Shown here: piece after piece, positions 47,464-56,140 of the stretch
Layout: each line of letters begins with the position of its first letter
How positions within the stretch are numbered: the first letter of the stretch is position 1
Assembly (NCBI GenBank): GCA_009773735.1
Contig: WSYG01000005.1
Coordinates: 47,007 to 111,006, forward strand
Reading direction: 5' to 3'
DNA length: 64,000 bases
DNA from: Erysipelotrichaceae bacterium
GTDB lineage: Bacteria; Bacillota_I; Bacilli_A; Erysipelotrichales; Erysipelotrichaceae
Translations under genes and position numbers: made by a program
Notes under the pieces: generated by a model
Database searches by the model: none
The model's input: only the letters and a program-made list of their open reading frames with translations
What the model was told of the DNA's origin: nothing

Positions 47464-48036
47464 ATGAAACACATTGACTTATTTGATCTGATTGCCCCTG
47501 CTTATGCCTTATTTTATAAACACCAAAGAAAAGGATATCGTAGATCGATCGATATCCTGTTTAAGCAAGAAAACTATGAGCAAATGCACGGCATCGATGT
47601 GGGTTGCGGTACAGGAGCTCTAACGGCTGCACTTGCGGAACACATGTCCATCAAGGGTGTTGATGGTTCTAGCAAAATGATCATCGAAGCCAGGAAACTT
47701 AATCCACAACTTGATTTTCAGGTCGTCAATTTTGATCATGGTTTACCTTTTTCCGATCAAAGTACTCAACTTGTTTTCAGTTCCTTTGTGTTACATGGCA
47801 TATCCAGTCAACAAAGAATGTCCCTACTTAAAGAAATGAAAAGAATCGCAACAAAAGCTGTGATCATAATCGATTATCACCAAGGTTATCATCCCTTGAT
47901 CTCACTTATTGAATGGGTTGAACACGGAGACTATTTTAACTTTATGAAACACTTTGAGCATGAATACATCCTGTTTTTTGAGCATGTCAAAATCATTAAG
48001 GTCAACAAACAAACCGCAATATATGTCTTGAGTTAA
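47464..48036 (+). CDS. Class I SAM-dependent methyltransferase
   Basis: 190 aa. The SAM loop GIDVGCGTGALTAALA and acidic strand end VDGSSKMI are clear; SSFVLHGISSQQRM is a typical motif IV-V region. Substrate unknown. It is convergent with the nicotinamidase-like gene with only 3 nt between stops. Confidence 0.85.
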   Translation: MKHIDLFDLIAPAYALFYKHQRKGYRRSIDILFKQENYEQMHGIDVGCGTGALTAALAEHMSIKGVDGSSKMIIEARKLNPQLDFQVVNFDHGLPFSDQSTQLVFSSFVLHGISSQQRMSLLKEMKRIATKAVIIIDYHQGYHPLISLIEWVEHGDYFNFMKHFEHEYILFFEHVKIIKVNKQTAIYVLS

Positions 48037-48039
48037 CTT

Positions 48040-48600
48040 TTATTGAATAAGTATTCCCGCACCTCTCATCATGCCTAAAGCACTTTGATGAGTGGTTAAT
48101 TTATCATGACCTGGTAATCCAAAAGTATCCACAGCTTTTTCAACCACAACGATCGTTATGGGTTTTTGAATGGTTTGACAATATGTTTTCATCGTTATGG
48201 CAAAATTCATGACACATATGTCAGTGCAACAACCCGTAACTGTAATTTTACTTAGATTTGGACTCTGCGTTAAGAATCTTTGAAAATCTGGTGCGAAGAA
48301 ACCATTGGTGGTATTCTTCTCAATCTTGATCATTTGATCTTCGAAGACTTTTAACTCATCAACCAATTCAGACTCTACAGAACCTTTTAAACAGTGAGAC
48401 GGATAATTTTCAAACTCTAGAGCATCAGCGTCATGCGCATCTTGAAAAGATAAAACAGGCTTATCTTCAGACAAGAATGACTTGATCAATTTCACATTCT
48501 CGGGGATGATTTGTCTTATGCTAGGGTCAGCTAAAGGTCCTTTATCAAGAAAACCTTTAAGCATATCGATCACAATCAAGACTTCATTTTTCTGTGTCAT
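48040..48600 (-). CDS. Nicotinamidase-like cysteine hydrolase
   Basis: 186-aa isochorismatase-fold hydrolase. The catalytic Asp is in VIDMLKGFLDKG, the metal site spans DAHDADALEFENYPSHCLKG (Asp, His, His) and the nucleophile lies in VTGCCTDICV. The metal motif favours nicotinamidase (nicotinamide to nicotinate, NAD salvage) over isochorismatase. It follows the SDR gene by 14 nt. Confidence 0.85.
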   Translation of the reverse strand: MTQKNEVLIVIDMLKGFLDKGPLADPSIRQIIPENVKLIKSFLSEDKPVLSFQDAHDADALEFENYPSHCLKGSVESELVDELKVFEDQMIKIEKNTTNGFFAPDFQRFLTQSPNLSKITVTGCCTDICVMNFAITMKTYCQTIQKPITIVVVEKAVDTFGLPGHDKLTTHQSALGMMRGAGILIQ

Positions 48601-48614
48601 AATGACCTCGTTTC

Positions 48615-49613
48615 TTATGTTTTGGATATTGAAGATTTACTTAAATTTGCAATCAAGTTACTGAATGTTTCTTTGATGTCTCTTGGGGTATAACTTAACA
48701 TGCGATCTGCTTTTTGATGAGAGAAGTTTGAGTTTGAACTTAGAATTTTGATCGAATCAGAAGTATACAAAGAGACACTGTTGTTGCGTTGATCAAGTGC
48801 GCATTTGAGCGGTAGAACCATTTTAACTACGCTAAGGGGAATCATCATCTTTACTTTCTTTAGTCCTGTTAAATCATAAAGTATGTCCATCATGTTCATG
48901 ACAGTATAGTATTGATTGGACAATATGAAGTGTTCGTTGATGATCTTACGATCGATGATGGTGATGATGGCTGAGGCAACATCTCTGACATCCACAAAAT
49001 CATAGCCACCTTTTATGCCTACATTCATTCGTTGGCCCAAATAATCTTTGACCATTTGGGTCATAAATGCATTCTTGACATCTTCATCTGAAATGATACC
49101 AGATGGATAAACGATCGTAGCTGGAAAGCCTTGTTTCATCTGTTCCATCACATGAAGGGTTGCCATTGCCTTGCTTTTTGAATAATGTCCAAATACTTTT
49201 TCTGCAGAAATCTCACCAGGTTCACTCATGATTTTGCCATTTTTTAGTTCAGGCAGTGCATGTACCGAGGAAACATGAATCATTTGATCGATGATATATT
49301 GTTGACACAAAGCAACGATATTTTTAGTACCTTCAACATTCACTTGGTAGATTTTGCGACCCACCTTTGGATCAATTGAAATCATCCCAGCACAATGAAT
49401 TACAACTGCATGTGAACCCACTTGATCAAACGCTTTTTTCAGTGACTCCACATCTAAAACATCACCCATGATTCTGACAACACCAGAATCTAACATCTCA
49501 TCATTTTCAAAAGGCATGATTAAACCAAACACATGATGTTGTTCTTTAATCAACTGATTTGCAATGGTATGCCCTAAGGATCCTGCAGCCCCTGTAATTA
49601 AAATGTTTTTCAT
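48615..49613 (-). CDS. NAD-dependent epimerase/dehydratase (extended SDR)
   Basis: 332 aa. The NAD-binding motif is TGAAGSLGHTIA and the catalytic YxxxK is YSKSK. The C-terminal region varies as in sugar epimerases and dihydroflavonol-reductase-like enzymes, so the substrate is open. TATAAT ends 8 nt before the ATG with no clear Shine-Dalgarno. It heads a two-gene transcript with the nicotinamidase-like gene. Confidence 0.85.
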   Translation of the reverse strand: MKNILITGAAGSLGHTIANQLIKEQHHVFGLIMPFENDEMLDSGVVRIMGDVLDVESLKKAFDQVGSHAVVIHCAGMISIDPKVGRKIYQVNVEGTKNIVALCQQYIIDQMIHVSSVHALPELKNGKIMSEPGEISAEKVFGHYSKSKAMATLHVMEQMKQGFPATIVYPSGIISDEDVKNAFMTQMVKDYLGQRMNVGIKGGYDFVDVRDVASAIITIIDRKIINEHFILSNQYYTVMNMMDILYDLTGLKKVKMMIPLSVVKMVLPLKCALDQRNNSVSLYTSDSIKILSSNSNFSHQKADRMLSYTPRDIKETFSNLIANLSKSSISKT

Positions 49614-49741
49614 CTAACCCCATTATATCTTGCTTATGTGCTCTAAATATGGGGAATCTTGTGAAAGTTCAACCGTTGCTTTCAATCATCTTGAAGCTCA
49701 TTTATTGTGTATAATTAAATTTTAGCATTTGTTCACACATC

Positions 49742-50082
49742 TTGAAAGGATCACTCTCGTGTGTTATGTTGGATTGGTCAACGGTATACTGCTTGCCAAA
49801 ACCACCTGGTTACCATCCTAGACATCCTACCTAAAAAAGTAAACATGTTGAATCAACATAAATCCCGTATTTCAGACCATGAAATACAAGTTTGATTAGT
49901 AAAATAACATGAGTATTCGAGCCACATCTGGTCCAGAAACTACATATTCAAAAGCAGAGGTCATCCAAAATCTTTCTGAGTTCAAAGAGAAATCAGATGC
50001 TATTGTTGCCAATCGAATCACTGAAGACATCAAAGATGTCTTGCCTAAAGTTTATACCCGAGATTTATTCAGCCGTGATTAA
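49742..50082 (+). pseudogene. ugd: Remnant of UDP-glucose 6-dehydrogenase (ugd)
   Basis: About 340 nt of a gene that is normally near 1.17 kb. The 5' part reads YVGLVNGILLAK, then ILDILPKKVNMLNQ and SRISDHEIQ, the NAD-binding N-terminus of the short Ugd type, with frame breaks. The 3' part from an ATG at 49910 reads EFKEKSDAIVANRITEDI and LPKVYTRDLFSRD, the typical Ugd C-terminus. The catalytic middle (about 270 codons) is gone. The organism probably once made UDP-glucuronate at this locus. Confidence 0.85.
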
Positions 50083-50106
50083 AAAACTGTCGAGTGACAG
50101 TTTTTT
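50081..50106. terminator. Bidirectional terminator between ugd remnant and acylation operon
   Basis: 11-bp perfect stem AAAAAACTGTC/GACAGTTTTTT, GAGT loop, usable from both strands. Confidence 0.88.
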
Positions 50107-51397
50107 ATGGAGTTACAGGATATAAGTTTCTTTCCCAAATATGAGTTTCGGAATAAATCAGAGAATCTTTAACCAAGAAGAAATCTTTGTCTTTATCGTA
50201 TAAGCGATACAGATATTCATAAAGTGGATCGAAATGATAATTCATGCCATCGATATTGACCATGACCCAATAATGGAGAAGAAAATGATCATTTTCAGTC
50301 AAGGAATAACCTTCTCCTTTTATCAAGGTAAGTTCAAGTCCTAATGTATCTAACATTTCTGCCGCCATGGCCGCATAATGAAAGCAATGTCCTTTTAAAC
50401 GCTTAAATCCATTGAAAGCATAATCATCAATTTTATTATATGAATCAAGCGAATAATCAATGCTGGTTTCAGTTTGATAACTGATCTCATTGAGTAACCA
50501 ATCATAGATGGCTCTCATCTTTTGTCTTTGAGTCATACTCTCAGTGATGATTTCAGAGAGCACTGCTTCAATAAACGCATCTGCTTTGTTATTTTCAGGA
50601 TTATCCAAGCCTTTCATCGTCAAATAGGTTGATTTCATTACGACTTTGACACTGCGCTCTATTGAAGCAACATTGCCCTTAGCATCCTTAGCAATCAAGG
50701 TAACAGAATATGTTCCTAAGCGATCGATTTTGACTAAATCATCGTTGGCTGATGTTGAGCTTATGATGCTTTTCGCATCACTTACATTCGCATTAGCCCA
50801 ATAATCAGGGTTTGATTCCCCTATTTGGACATAGACTTGACCAAGTATCTCTATGATAGGTGCCGTTTTATCCAACACAACTTCAACATTAATTGGGTAT
50901 TGGCTTTTATTTCCTGAACTATCTTTCACGATCAAAATGACTCGAATGGTTTTTTTTCGACTTAAATTAGGAGTCTTACTAAAAGATACTGTGGTGTCTG
51001 ATAGATCAGTAATCGATACGATGATGTCTTGAGGTAACAAAGTACCGCCAACTTCAACCACGACTCCTTTTACAATGGCTGTAGGAGCTGTTGTATCAAC
51101 GATATGTAGCGACGAAGTATAAATCTTATCGTTAACTTTAATCTCTATTTCATGAGTTCCTATGGTGTTATAATCGATCAGCGTTAAATCACTGACTAGC
51201 GTAATGGTTGCCTCTAAAGGCAAATTGGCCACGAAATCTTTGGCAGTTAAAGTAATGGGACTTCCCAATTCAGAATTCACATTTGCTTTAATCTGTAGTG
51301 ATGTCATATAGTTAAAGGCAAAAACCACAATCGCTGAAATCGCTACTAAAGTAATTAGAATTTTAATACTTCTTCTTAGTTTTCTGCGAGGCTTCAT
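50105..51397 (-). CDS. Membrane-anchored Ig-like/transglutaminase-like protein
   Basis: 430 aa. One N-terminal helix (IKILITLVAISAIVVFAFNY) anchors an outward protein. Residues ~40-250 hold two or three bacterial Ig-like repeats (GTHEIEIKV, DTTAPTA, DKTAPIIEI, GTYSVTLIAKDAKGN). The C-terminal ~150 aa is a transglutaminase-like domain with Cys (GHCFHYAAM), His (LHYWVMVNIDG) and Asp (HFDPLYE). It may act as a protease or cross-linker at the wall. It is the last gene of the envelope-acylation operon, one base from the lipoprotein gene. Confidence 0.85.
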   Translation of the reverse strand: MKPRRKLRRSIKILITLVAISAIVVFAFNYMTSLQIKANVNSELGSPITLTAKDFVANLPLEATITLVSDLTLIDYNTIGTHEIEIKVNDKIYTSSLHIVDTTAPTAIVKGVVVEVGGTLLPQDIIVSITDLSDTTVSFSKTPNLSRKKTIRVILIVKDSSGNKSQYPINVEVVLDKTAPIIEILGQVYVQIGESNPDYWANANVSDAKSIISSTSANDDLVKIDRLGTYSVTLIAKDAKGNVASIERSVKVVMKSTYLTMKGLDNPENNKADAFIEAVLSEIITESMTQRQKMRAIYDWLLNEISYQTETSIDYSLDSYNKIDDYAFNGFKRLKGHCFHYAAMAAEMLDTLGLELTLIKGEGYSLTENDHFLLHYWVMVNIDGMNYHFDPLYEYLYRLYDKDKDFFLVKDSLIYSETHIWERNLYPVTP

Positions 51398-51867
51398 TAC
51401 TGAGGTCGATAATTGAGGCTTATGCCTTCGACTTTATCATTTATAACCAAGAAGATCAGGTTAGTTTGACCATCTGTATATACCATATTCAAAAGTTTAA
51501 TATCAAAGTCTTCACCGTATGCTTTGATGACGTCAGCTTTGGTTGAACCAATTTTTAATCCTTTTTTGGTTTGAGTCGTATCAACAAACTCGATGCTCAA
51601 GATGAAATCATCGATCCCATCAGAGTAAGTAAATAACGAAAAACCAGTATAGTCAAATACCTTATCATTGCCTTTATAAGCACAGCTGGTCAGTTCAGCA
51701 AACTCTAGCCATCCACTTAATGCAGGACTGCTGTATTTCATACCTGGGGTTAATGTAACTCCATTTACAACAATGGACGCATCATCTTTGGTGAACTTAG
51801 CTTTTTCCTTAGGGGCACATCCCACTAAGAAACTTAATACAAGTATTAATGTTAGTAGTTTTTTCAT
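51397..51867 (-). CDS. Lipoprotein in the acylation operon
   Basis: About 156 aa. The signal peptide MKKLLTLILVLSFLVGC ends in a clear lipobox. The mature part contains KIGSTKADVIKAYGEDF, a motif seen in small Gram-positive lipoproteins of unknown role. The ORF-track start at 52002 is upstream in the microprotein gene; the ATG at 51867 follows TTAGGAGATC and is preferred. Function unknown; the operon suggests a part in polymer modification or wall binding. Confidence 0.75.
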   Translation of the reverse strand: MKKLLTLILVLSFLVGCAPKEKAKFTKDDASIVVNGVTLTPGMKYSSPALSGWLEFAELTSCAYKGNDKVFDYTGFSLFTYSDGIDDFILSIEFVDTTQTKKGLKIGSTKADVIKAYGEDFDIKLLNMVYTDGQTNLIFLVINDKVEGISLNYRPQ

Positions 51868-51875
51868 TTGATCTC

Positions 51876-51983
51876 CTAAAATCCTTGGTAAAGTACTAGG
51901 GTCATTCCTAAGATACTGATTCCCAATATAATGATTATAAACTTTATTGTTAGAATTAACATGCTCAATGATTGTTTTTTCAT
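51876..51983 (-). CDS. DltX-like single-TM microprotein ending Y-x-x-F
   Basis: 35 codons, absent from the ORF track. ATG at 51983 lies 9 nt after the MBOAT stop with AAGGTG at proper spacing, and the stop TAG lies 8 nt before the lipoprotein start. The peptide is MKKQ..., one hydrophobic helix, then a C-terminus LYQGF. DltX, the small Dlt subunit that carries the acyl group, has one helix and ends FIYNEF, with the essential Tyr four from the end. Here Tyr is at the same place (Y-x-x-F-stop). Position and motif together suggest an acyl-carrying partner of the MBOAT. Homology is not proven. Confidence 0.65.
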   Translation of the reverse strand: MKKQSLSMLILTIKFIIIILGISILGMTLVLYQGF

Positions 51984-51992
51984 AGTAACACC

Positions 51993-53147
51993 TTATCGCC
52001 ACAAAGCCAAAACATCAAATCCAAAGAACACAAAGGATAAAGCCACATAACTTAAAGTCACCGAAATCTCAAATATTTTAACGAATAATCTTTGACGATA
52101 GGCTCTAAACTGTTTACGTCCCCCGCATTTCTTGATCATGTGATCTTGATAGAGTTTACTTAGTGTTACACCAATGCCCTGTAGAAGTCCATAAATCAAG
52201 AAATTTAACGTAGTGCCATGCCACAATCCCGCAATCAAGAAAGTCAGCATGAAAGCGAAGACCTGTATTCCATCCATAGAAAATCGTTCATTTCGAGCTA
52301 AGGTCTGTACAATGGGATTGAATACATAGTCGGTCAACCAGTGGGTCAATGTCATATGCCATCTCGACCAAAAGTCACTGAGATCTTGAGCCAAATAAGG
52401 CTTGTTGAAGTTCTCTTCGGTATTGAATCCAGCACATTTACCCATACTGATCATCACATCACAATATCCCGAAAAGTTAAAATAGATAAACAAGGCATTC
52501 GTAATACATAGCCATAAAAACATCCAACCATCAAATTGAACCATCAGTGATCGATAAGCAGATGTTGCCCAAATCGATAACACTGCCGACAATACAAACA
52601 CTTTGATGTAACCATTCATTGCCCGATGCAATTGCTTATGTACATCGATTTTACTAGGATCATTAGGATGTTGGATGTCTTCAACAAAGCGCTCATAACG
52701 TAAAATAGGACCTGCTAGGAAGGTATAAAACGATAAGAGATAGTTCAGATAATGAATCAATGAGATCGATGATTTCAAATAACTTGAGCGATTTAGGATA
52801 AAATCGATCTGTCTAAATAAGATATAGGATAGACCCAAGATCTTAAAGGCAAACAAATATGGAATACCCAAAGATTCAATAATCCAATCATAATGATTGA
52901 GATAAATAAAACCAAGCACCAAAGCCCCAATCAAGTATTTTCTAAATTTAATGGTTCTTGAAGCATAATATGGAATTAAGATCCATGCTAAAGTTACCAA
53001 TGCCCTTTGCAAAGTTCCAACAGACATGAGTAAAAGCGCACCATTGATGATCAAAAAAATCTCACCACGATATTTAGTTCTATGAACCAAAAGTAGTGGT
53101 GCACTAAACAGAATTAAGGTAAACCACAATGAACTCAAAGAAATCAT
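51993..53147 (-). CDS. MBOAT-family acyltransferase (DltB-like)
   Basis: 384 aa, about ten or more membrane helices. The MBOAT catalytic region is intact: DLSDFWSRWHMTLTHWL and the active histidine in FLIAGLWHGTTLNF. SGYCDVMISMGKCAGFNTEENFNKPYL is typical of the DltB/AlgI branch. Such proteins take an acyl group from a cytoplasmic carrier and pass it across the membrane. It overlaps the ACP gene by 4 bp and is followed by the Y-x-x-F microprotein. Confidence 0.92.
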   Translation of the reverse strand: MISLSSLWFTLILFSAPLLLVHRTKYRGEIFLIINGALLLMSVGTLQRALVTLAWILIPYYASRTIKFRKYLIGALVLGFIYLNHYDWIIESLGIPYLFAFKILGLSYILFRQIDFILNRSSYLKSSISLIHYLNYLLSFYTFLAGPILRYERFVEDIQHPNDPSKIDVHKQLHRAMNGYIKVFVLSAVLSIWATSAYRSLMVQFDGWMFLWLCITNALFIYFNFSGYCDVMISMGKCAGFNTEENFNKPYLAQDLSDFWSRWHMTLTHWLTDYVFNPIVQTLARNERFSMDGIQVFAFMLTFLIAGLWHGTTLNFLIYGLLQGIGVTLSKLYQDHMIKKCGGRKQFRAYRQRLFVKIFEISVTLSYVALSFVFFGFDVLALWR

Positions 53148-53377
53148 GTTTGTTTGGTTTGAATCAACAGGATCAAATCGGATACCTGTTTCAGTTTGGT
53201 AATTTCGCTGAGAGTAAATCTTATTTTAAAATGCTTTTCTATTTTAGTCACCAACTGGATATGTGTCAATGAATCCCAGTCTTCGATGTCTTTGGCTGAT
53301 GTTTCACCTGTAATGACTAAGTTTTCATCATCAAAGATATCTCTGAAGATGACTTGAACTTGTTCTAGAATGCTCAT
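53144..53377 (-). CDS. Acyl carrier protein (DltC-like)
   Basis: 77-aa carrier. The phosphopantetheine serine lies in DIEDWDSLTHIQL. It overlaps the FkbH and MBOAT genes by 4 bp each, which ties it to both. Predicted to hold the glyceryl thioester made by FkbH and hand it to the MBOAT. Four-helix prediction and length fit stand-alone ACP/DltC proteins. Confidence 0.93.
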   Translation of the reverse strand: MSILEQVQVIFRDIFDDENLVITGETSAKDIEDWDSLTHIQLVTKIEKHFKIRFTLSEITKLKQVSDLILLIQTKQT

Positions 53378-54732
53378 TTGGCCTCCTTAACGGCAATGTG
53401 TGTGGGGTGTATAAGAAAATGTTCACCATCTAGACGATATGTAAATTCCTGTATCTGATCAAATCCCATTTTTATGTAATGTTCTTTAACCATCGCATTT
53501 TTAGCACTAGGAATATATTCACCCATCAATTCACTACAATCCCATGCCTTGGCTTGTTCAATCAATAAGTTTAAGGCGAATGTTTCAACCCCTCGATTAA
53601 GCACTCGACAACTCATGACCCAGTTTTCAATAAAAGCTGTTTTGCCTGATTTTTTAAGTACTATACAAACTATGATGCCATAAGGTGAAAAGCGATCACT
53701 AAGATCGATATAGATACAGGCATAATCCTCATCGTTCATGCGATGAATAACGTCAGATTCTGTGTATCTTTGTGTTCTCAAATTGAACTGATTGGATTTA
53801 TTGGTCAGCTGTACAAATCTTTCAATTTGAGCAGAACCAATCTTTCCAGCTTGAGCATTCATTTGTAATGAATCTAGATAGGCATCATAATCTACAAACT
53901 GAGTCTTCAGAATTTCACGTTGAGTATCATCTTCAACCGCTTTTATTCTTAACAAATCTTCGCGCGTAATCTGTGGCCAATCAAACGTATGTGCTTGATA
54001 CAGCGCATTGACATAAGTTGATGGATCTTCAGGGACATCTATGACCGTGACTTCTTTTAGAAATTGTTTGATGATTTCTCGTTCAGCCGGATTGTCATCA
54101 AAGAACACCAAGGTATCTGTTTTTATGTTCAATGTTTCCGCAATGATCTTTAGATTTGATGCCTTATCATTCCAATTGGCCATAAAACAAGCGATATCAG
54201 AGAGTTTAATCAGCATATTAGGATGCGTAAATCCCTCACGCGCTGCAGCTTCTTCATTCTTAGAGCATACCGCAAGCATGACCCCTTTATCTTTAAGTTG
54301 TAAAACATACTTTTGAAAAGCTAAATAAGCTTCTCCAACAGCATGATTAGGATCAAGATTGATGCCTTCAACCCCATCATCTCCAATGACCCCACCCCAC
54401 AAGGTATTATCCAAATCTAGTACTAAAACTTTATGATAGAATCCACGTAAAGCGATGATCTTTCGAACATAAGCATCGACAGTTATTGGTAGCCATTCAT
54501 ACGCATAAGGTGCTTTATTGAGAAAAGCATTGGTTGGATCAAACCATCTTGATTTACCTATTTCATTAGAAAGACCATTCTCATCGATCAAATGGACCTG
54601 TTTAGGTTTATTAAGCATCAATTCTTGATTGAGTTTGTTTAAAAAATATGTTCTAGAATACGAGACATTGACTTCCAATTGATCAAGAACATTCTCTAAA
54701 GGCAAGACATATTCGCTTGCAGGATCGTACAA
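53374..54732 (-). CDS. FkbH-family HAD protein, C-terminal part (glyceryl loading)
   Basis: 452-aa frame holding the HAD-IIIC domain (LVLDLDNTLWGGVIGDDG, then CSKNEE and FFDDNPAERE) and the C-terminal GNAT-like region (NKSNQFNLRTQRY, DRFSPYGIIVC). FkbH enzymes dephosphorylate 1,3-bisphosphoglycerate and load glyceryl on a carrier protein. The linker block YFLNKLNQELML and RWFDPTNAFLNKAPYA are typical of full-length FkbH, and the missing N-domain is the next ORF upstream. The two are split by a frameshift near 54735. The gene may be one protein with an assembly indel, or two pieces. Confidence 0.85.
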   Translation of the reverse strand: MYDPASEYVLPLENVLDQLEVNVSYSRTYFLNKLNQELMLNKPKQVHLIDENGLSNEIGKSRWFDPTNAFLNKAPYAYEWLPITVDAYVRKIIALRGFYHKVLVLDLDNTLWGGVIGDDGVEGINLDPNHAVGEAYLAFQKYVLQLKDKGVMLAVCSKNEEAAAREGFTHPNMLIKLSDIACFMANWNDKASNLKIIAETLNIKTDTLVFFDDNPAEREIIKQFLKEVTVIDVPEDPSTYVNALYQAHTFDWPQITREDLLRIKAVEDDTQREILKTQFVDYDAYLDSLQMNAQAGKIGSAQIERFVQLTNKSNQFNLRTQRYTESDVIHRMNDEDYACIYIDLSDRFSPYGIIVCIVLKKSGKTAFIENWVMSCRVLNRGVETFALNLLIEQAKAWDCSELMGEYIPSAKNAMVKEHYIKMGFDQIQEFTYRLDGEHFLIHPTHIAVKEAK

Positions 54733-55157
54733 GGGTTGTTTTGATTGATGGATTCCCAGAGTTGTTGATAATAAGTGACCACATCTTGAATCATAAGATC
54801 AACTTTATCTTGTGGAGCTAAGATTGCCGGAAAATACGTCAAGTCGCGTATGTTAGGCAATAGTATCAAAAACTCAGGCTTAAAGGCAACTAGTTCACTG
54901 TTTGCGTTTAAGATCTCATAACGAATACTGTCGTATTCTCCTTCATAGATTTCAGCTTGAATCTGTTTGGAAAGTAAAGAAACCTGCAGGATCTTGGTAA
55001 AAAACTGGGTATTGGATGATCCAAGTACAGCGATCTTGAGCTTTGGACACTCTGATCCCAAATTTTGTTTCTCGATCCGTCGAGCCCACTTCAAAAGCTC
55101 GGTATACTCCAACTGTTCAGTTTGTAAATCAAATAAATCTTTTAGTTGATCATTCAT
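54696..55157 (-). CDS. FkbH-family protein, N-terminal SGNH-like part
   Basis: 153-aa frame with KLKIAVLGSSNTQFFTKILQ, IYEGEYDSIRYEIL and KPEFLILLPNIRDLTYFP, the N-terminal domain of long FkbH proteins. It ends after SINQNNPC... and the neighbouring frame resumes LYDPASEYV. In intact homologues the same region runs continuously through an ILQNNF-like strand, so a short deletion or frameshift is inferred. The overlap of the two ORFs is 37 nt. It overlaps the SGNH gene by 8 bp. Confidence 0.75.
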   Translation of the reverse strand: MNDQLKDLFDLQTEQLEYTELLKWARRIEKQNLGSECPKLKIAVLGSSNTQFFTKILQVSLLSKQIQAEIYEGEYDSIRYEILNANSELVAFKPEFLILLPNIRDLTYFPAILAPQDKVDLMIQDVVTYYQQLWESINQNNPCTILQANMSCL

Positions 55158-56115
55158 AGCCCAAACTCCTTAATTCGTCTTGAATCAAAGCCGTATACTT
55201 AAGTCTTGCTTTCCCATTCAAATGGGTCGAATCCGCATAATCATTGCTAAGATATAGGCTTCGATGATCAAGATAAGCAATCCCTAACACATTGAGATAT
55301 GGAATCAAGATCGTATCTACATAAGCATTAAATTCGAGTCCTGTTTTAGACTTCTGCAAATCCGGATGCATAAACATCAAGTCGATCACCAAATTTTCAT
55401 TGGCGAAACTTTCAATAAAGATCTCAAGAAGTGCCGTATTGTTCAATGAAAAATCTAGAAATTTCTCATATTGATCAAAGGTAATGGGATGTGACTCATA
55501 AATAGACTCCAAATTACCATTTCTAAGCGACGTTGTGAAATAGTATAGGGCCTTTTCAATGGCTTTACTTTTTATTCCATAAAACGAGCCAATAAAACCT
55601 AAATTGTTTTTCTTGACTGTGAGATCTTCTGTGACAGTATAGATCCCTTGGAATTGTAGTGCACTGACCAATACTTCCAAATTCAAACTCTTTTTAGTAA
55701 ACATCACTGGACTAAGGTCTAATTTTATGACGTCTTGATCCGCATAGCTTATACCCAACTGAGAAAGATAAGATTTCATCACAAATAAGGTTTGAATACT
55801 CATAGAACCCGTTGAAGCATTGATGTGATCCCATTGAAAGTTTTCATCGATGATTCCAGCTAAAGTCATGGAGGATCCAAAGCTGATCAAACGTTGAGAA
55901 GATTTGATGTTTTTGATCGCAAAGACATGATCTAAGCCCATTGAAGATCCGGTCGTTGCTGGAACGACCCAATGATCTTGATCCATCCAAGATGTTTCTA
56001 AAGCTTTTTGATCCGTTTGACGTGTATAAATTTGACTGATTTCAGCTAAAAAAACCAACAGGATCGATCCTGTAATCATCATAAATAAGAGTGAACCAAG
56101 GTATTTTTTAAGCAT
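55150..56115 (-). CDS. DltD-like SGNH/GDSL-fold membrane protein
   Basis: About 321 aa with one N-terminal helix (YLGSLLFMMITGSILLVFLA) and an external SGNH-like domain. The nucleophile region is RLISFGSSMTLAG and the terminal catalytic pair is in DYADSTHLNGKAR (DxxH). This matches the layout of DltD, which passes the acyl group to the polymer outside. It begins the operon; the ATG at 56115 is preferred over the ORF-track start. The message starts from an extended -10 at 56141-56149. Confidence 0.82.
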   Translation of the reverse strand: MLKKYLGSLLFMMITGSILLVFLAEISQIYTRQTDQKALETSWMDQDHWVVPATTGSSMGLDHVFAIKNIKSSQRLISFGSSMTLAGIIDENFQWDHINASTGSMSIQTLFVMKSYLSQLGISYADQDVIKLDLSPVMFTKKSLNLEVLVSALQFQGIYTVTEDLTVKKNNLGFIGSFYGIKSKAIEKALYYFTTSLRNGNLESIYESHPITFDQYEKFLDFSLNNTALLEIFIESFANENLVIDLMFMHPDLQKSKTGLEFNAYVDTILIPYLNVLGIAYLDHRSLYLSNDYADSTHLNGKARLKYTALIQDELRSLGYE

Positions 56116-56140
56116 TGAGATTTCCGATTTGATATCTTTT

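Noticed and set aside
49910-50082. Independent 57-aa gene starting at ATG 49910
   Set aside because: The peptide is plainly the C-terminus of Ugd and lies after an N-terminal Ugd remnant on the same strand.
51397-52002. Lipoprotein start at 52002
   Set aside because: That start is upstream within the MBOAT gene end and microprotein; the ATG at 51867 has a ribosome binding site and begins a proper signal peptide.
50105-56115. Standard dlt operon
   Set aside because: No AMP-forming D-alanine ligase (DltA) is present; an FkbH-family protein stands in its place.
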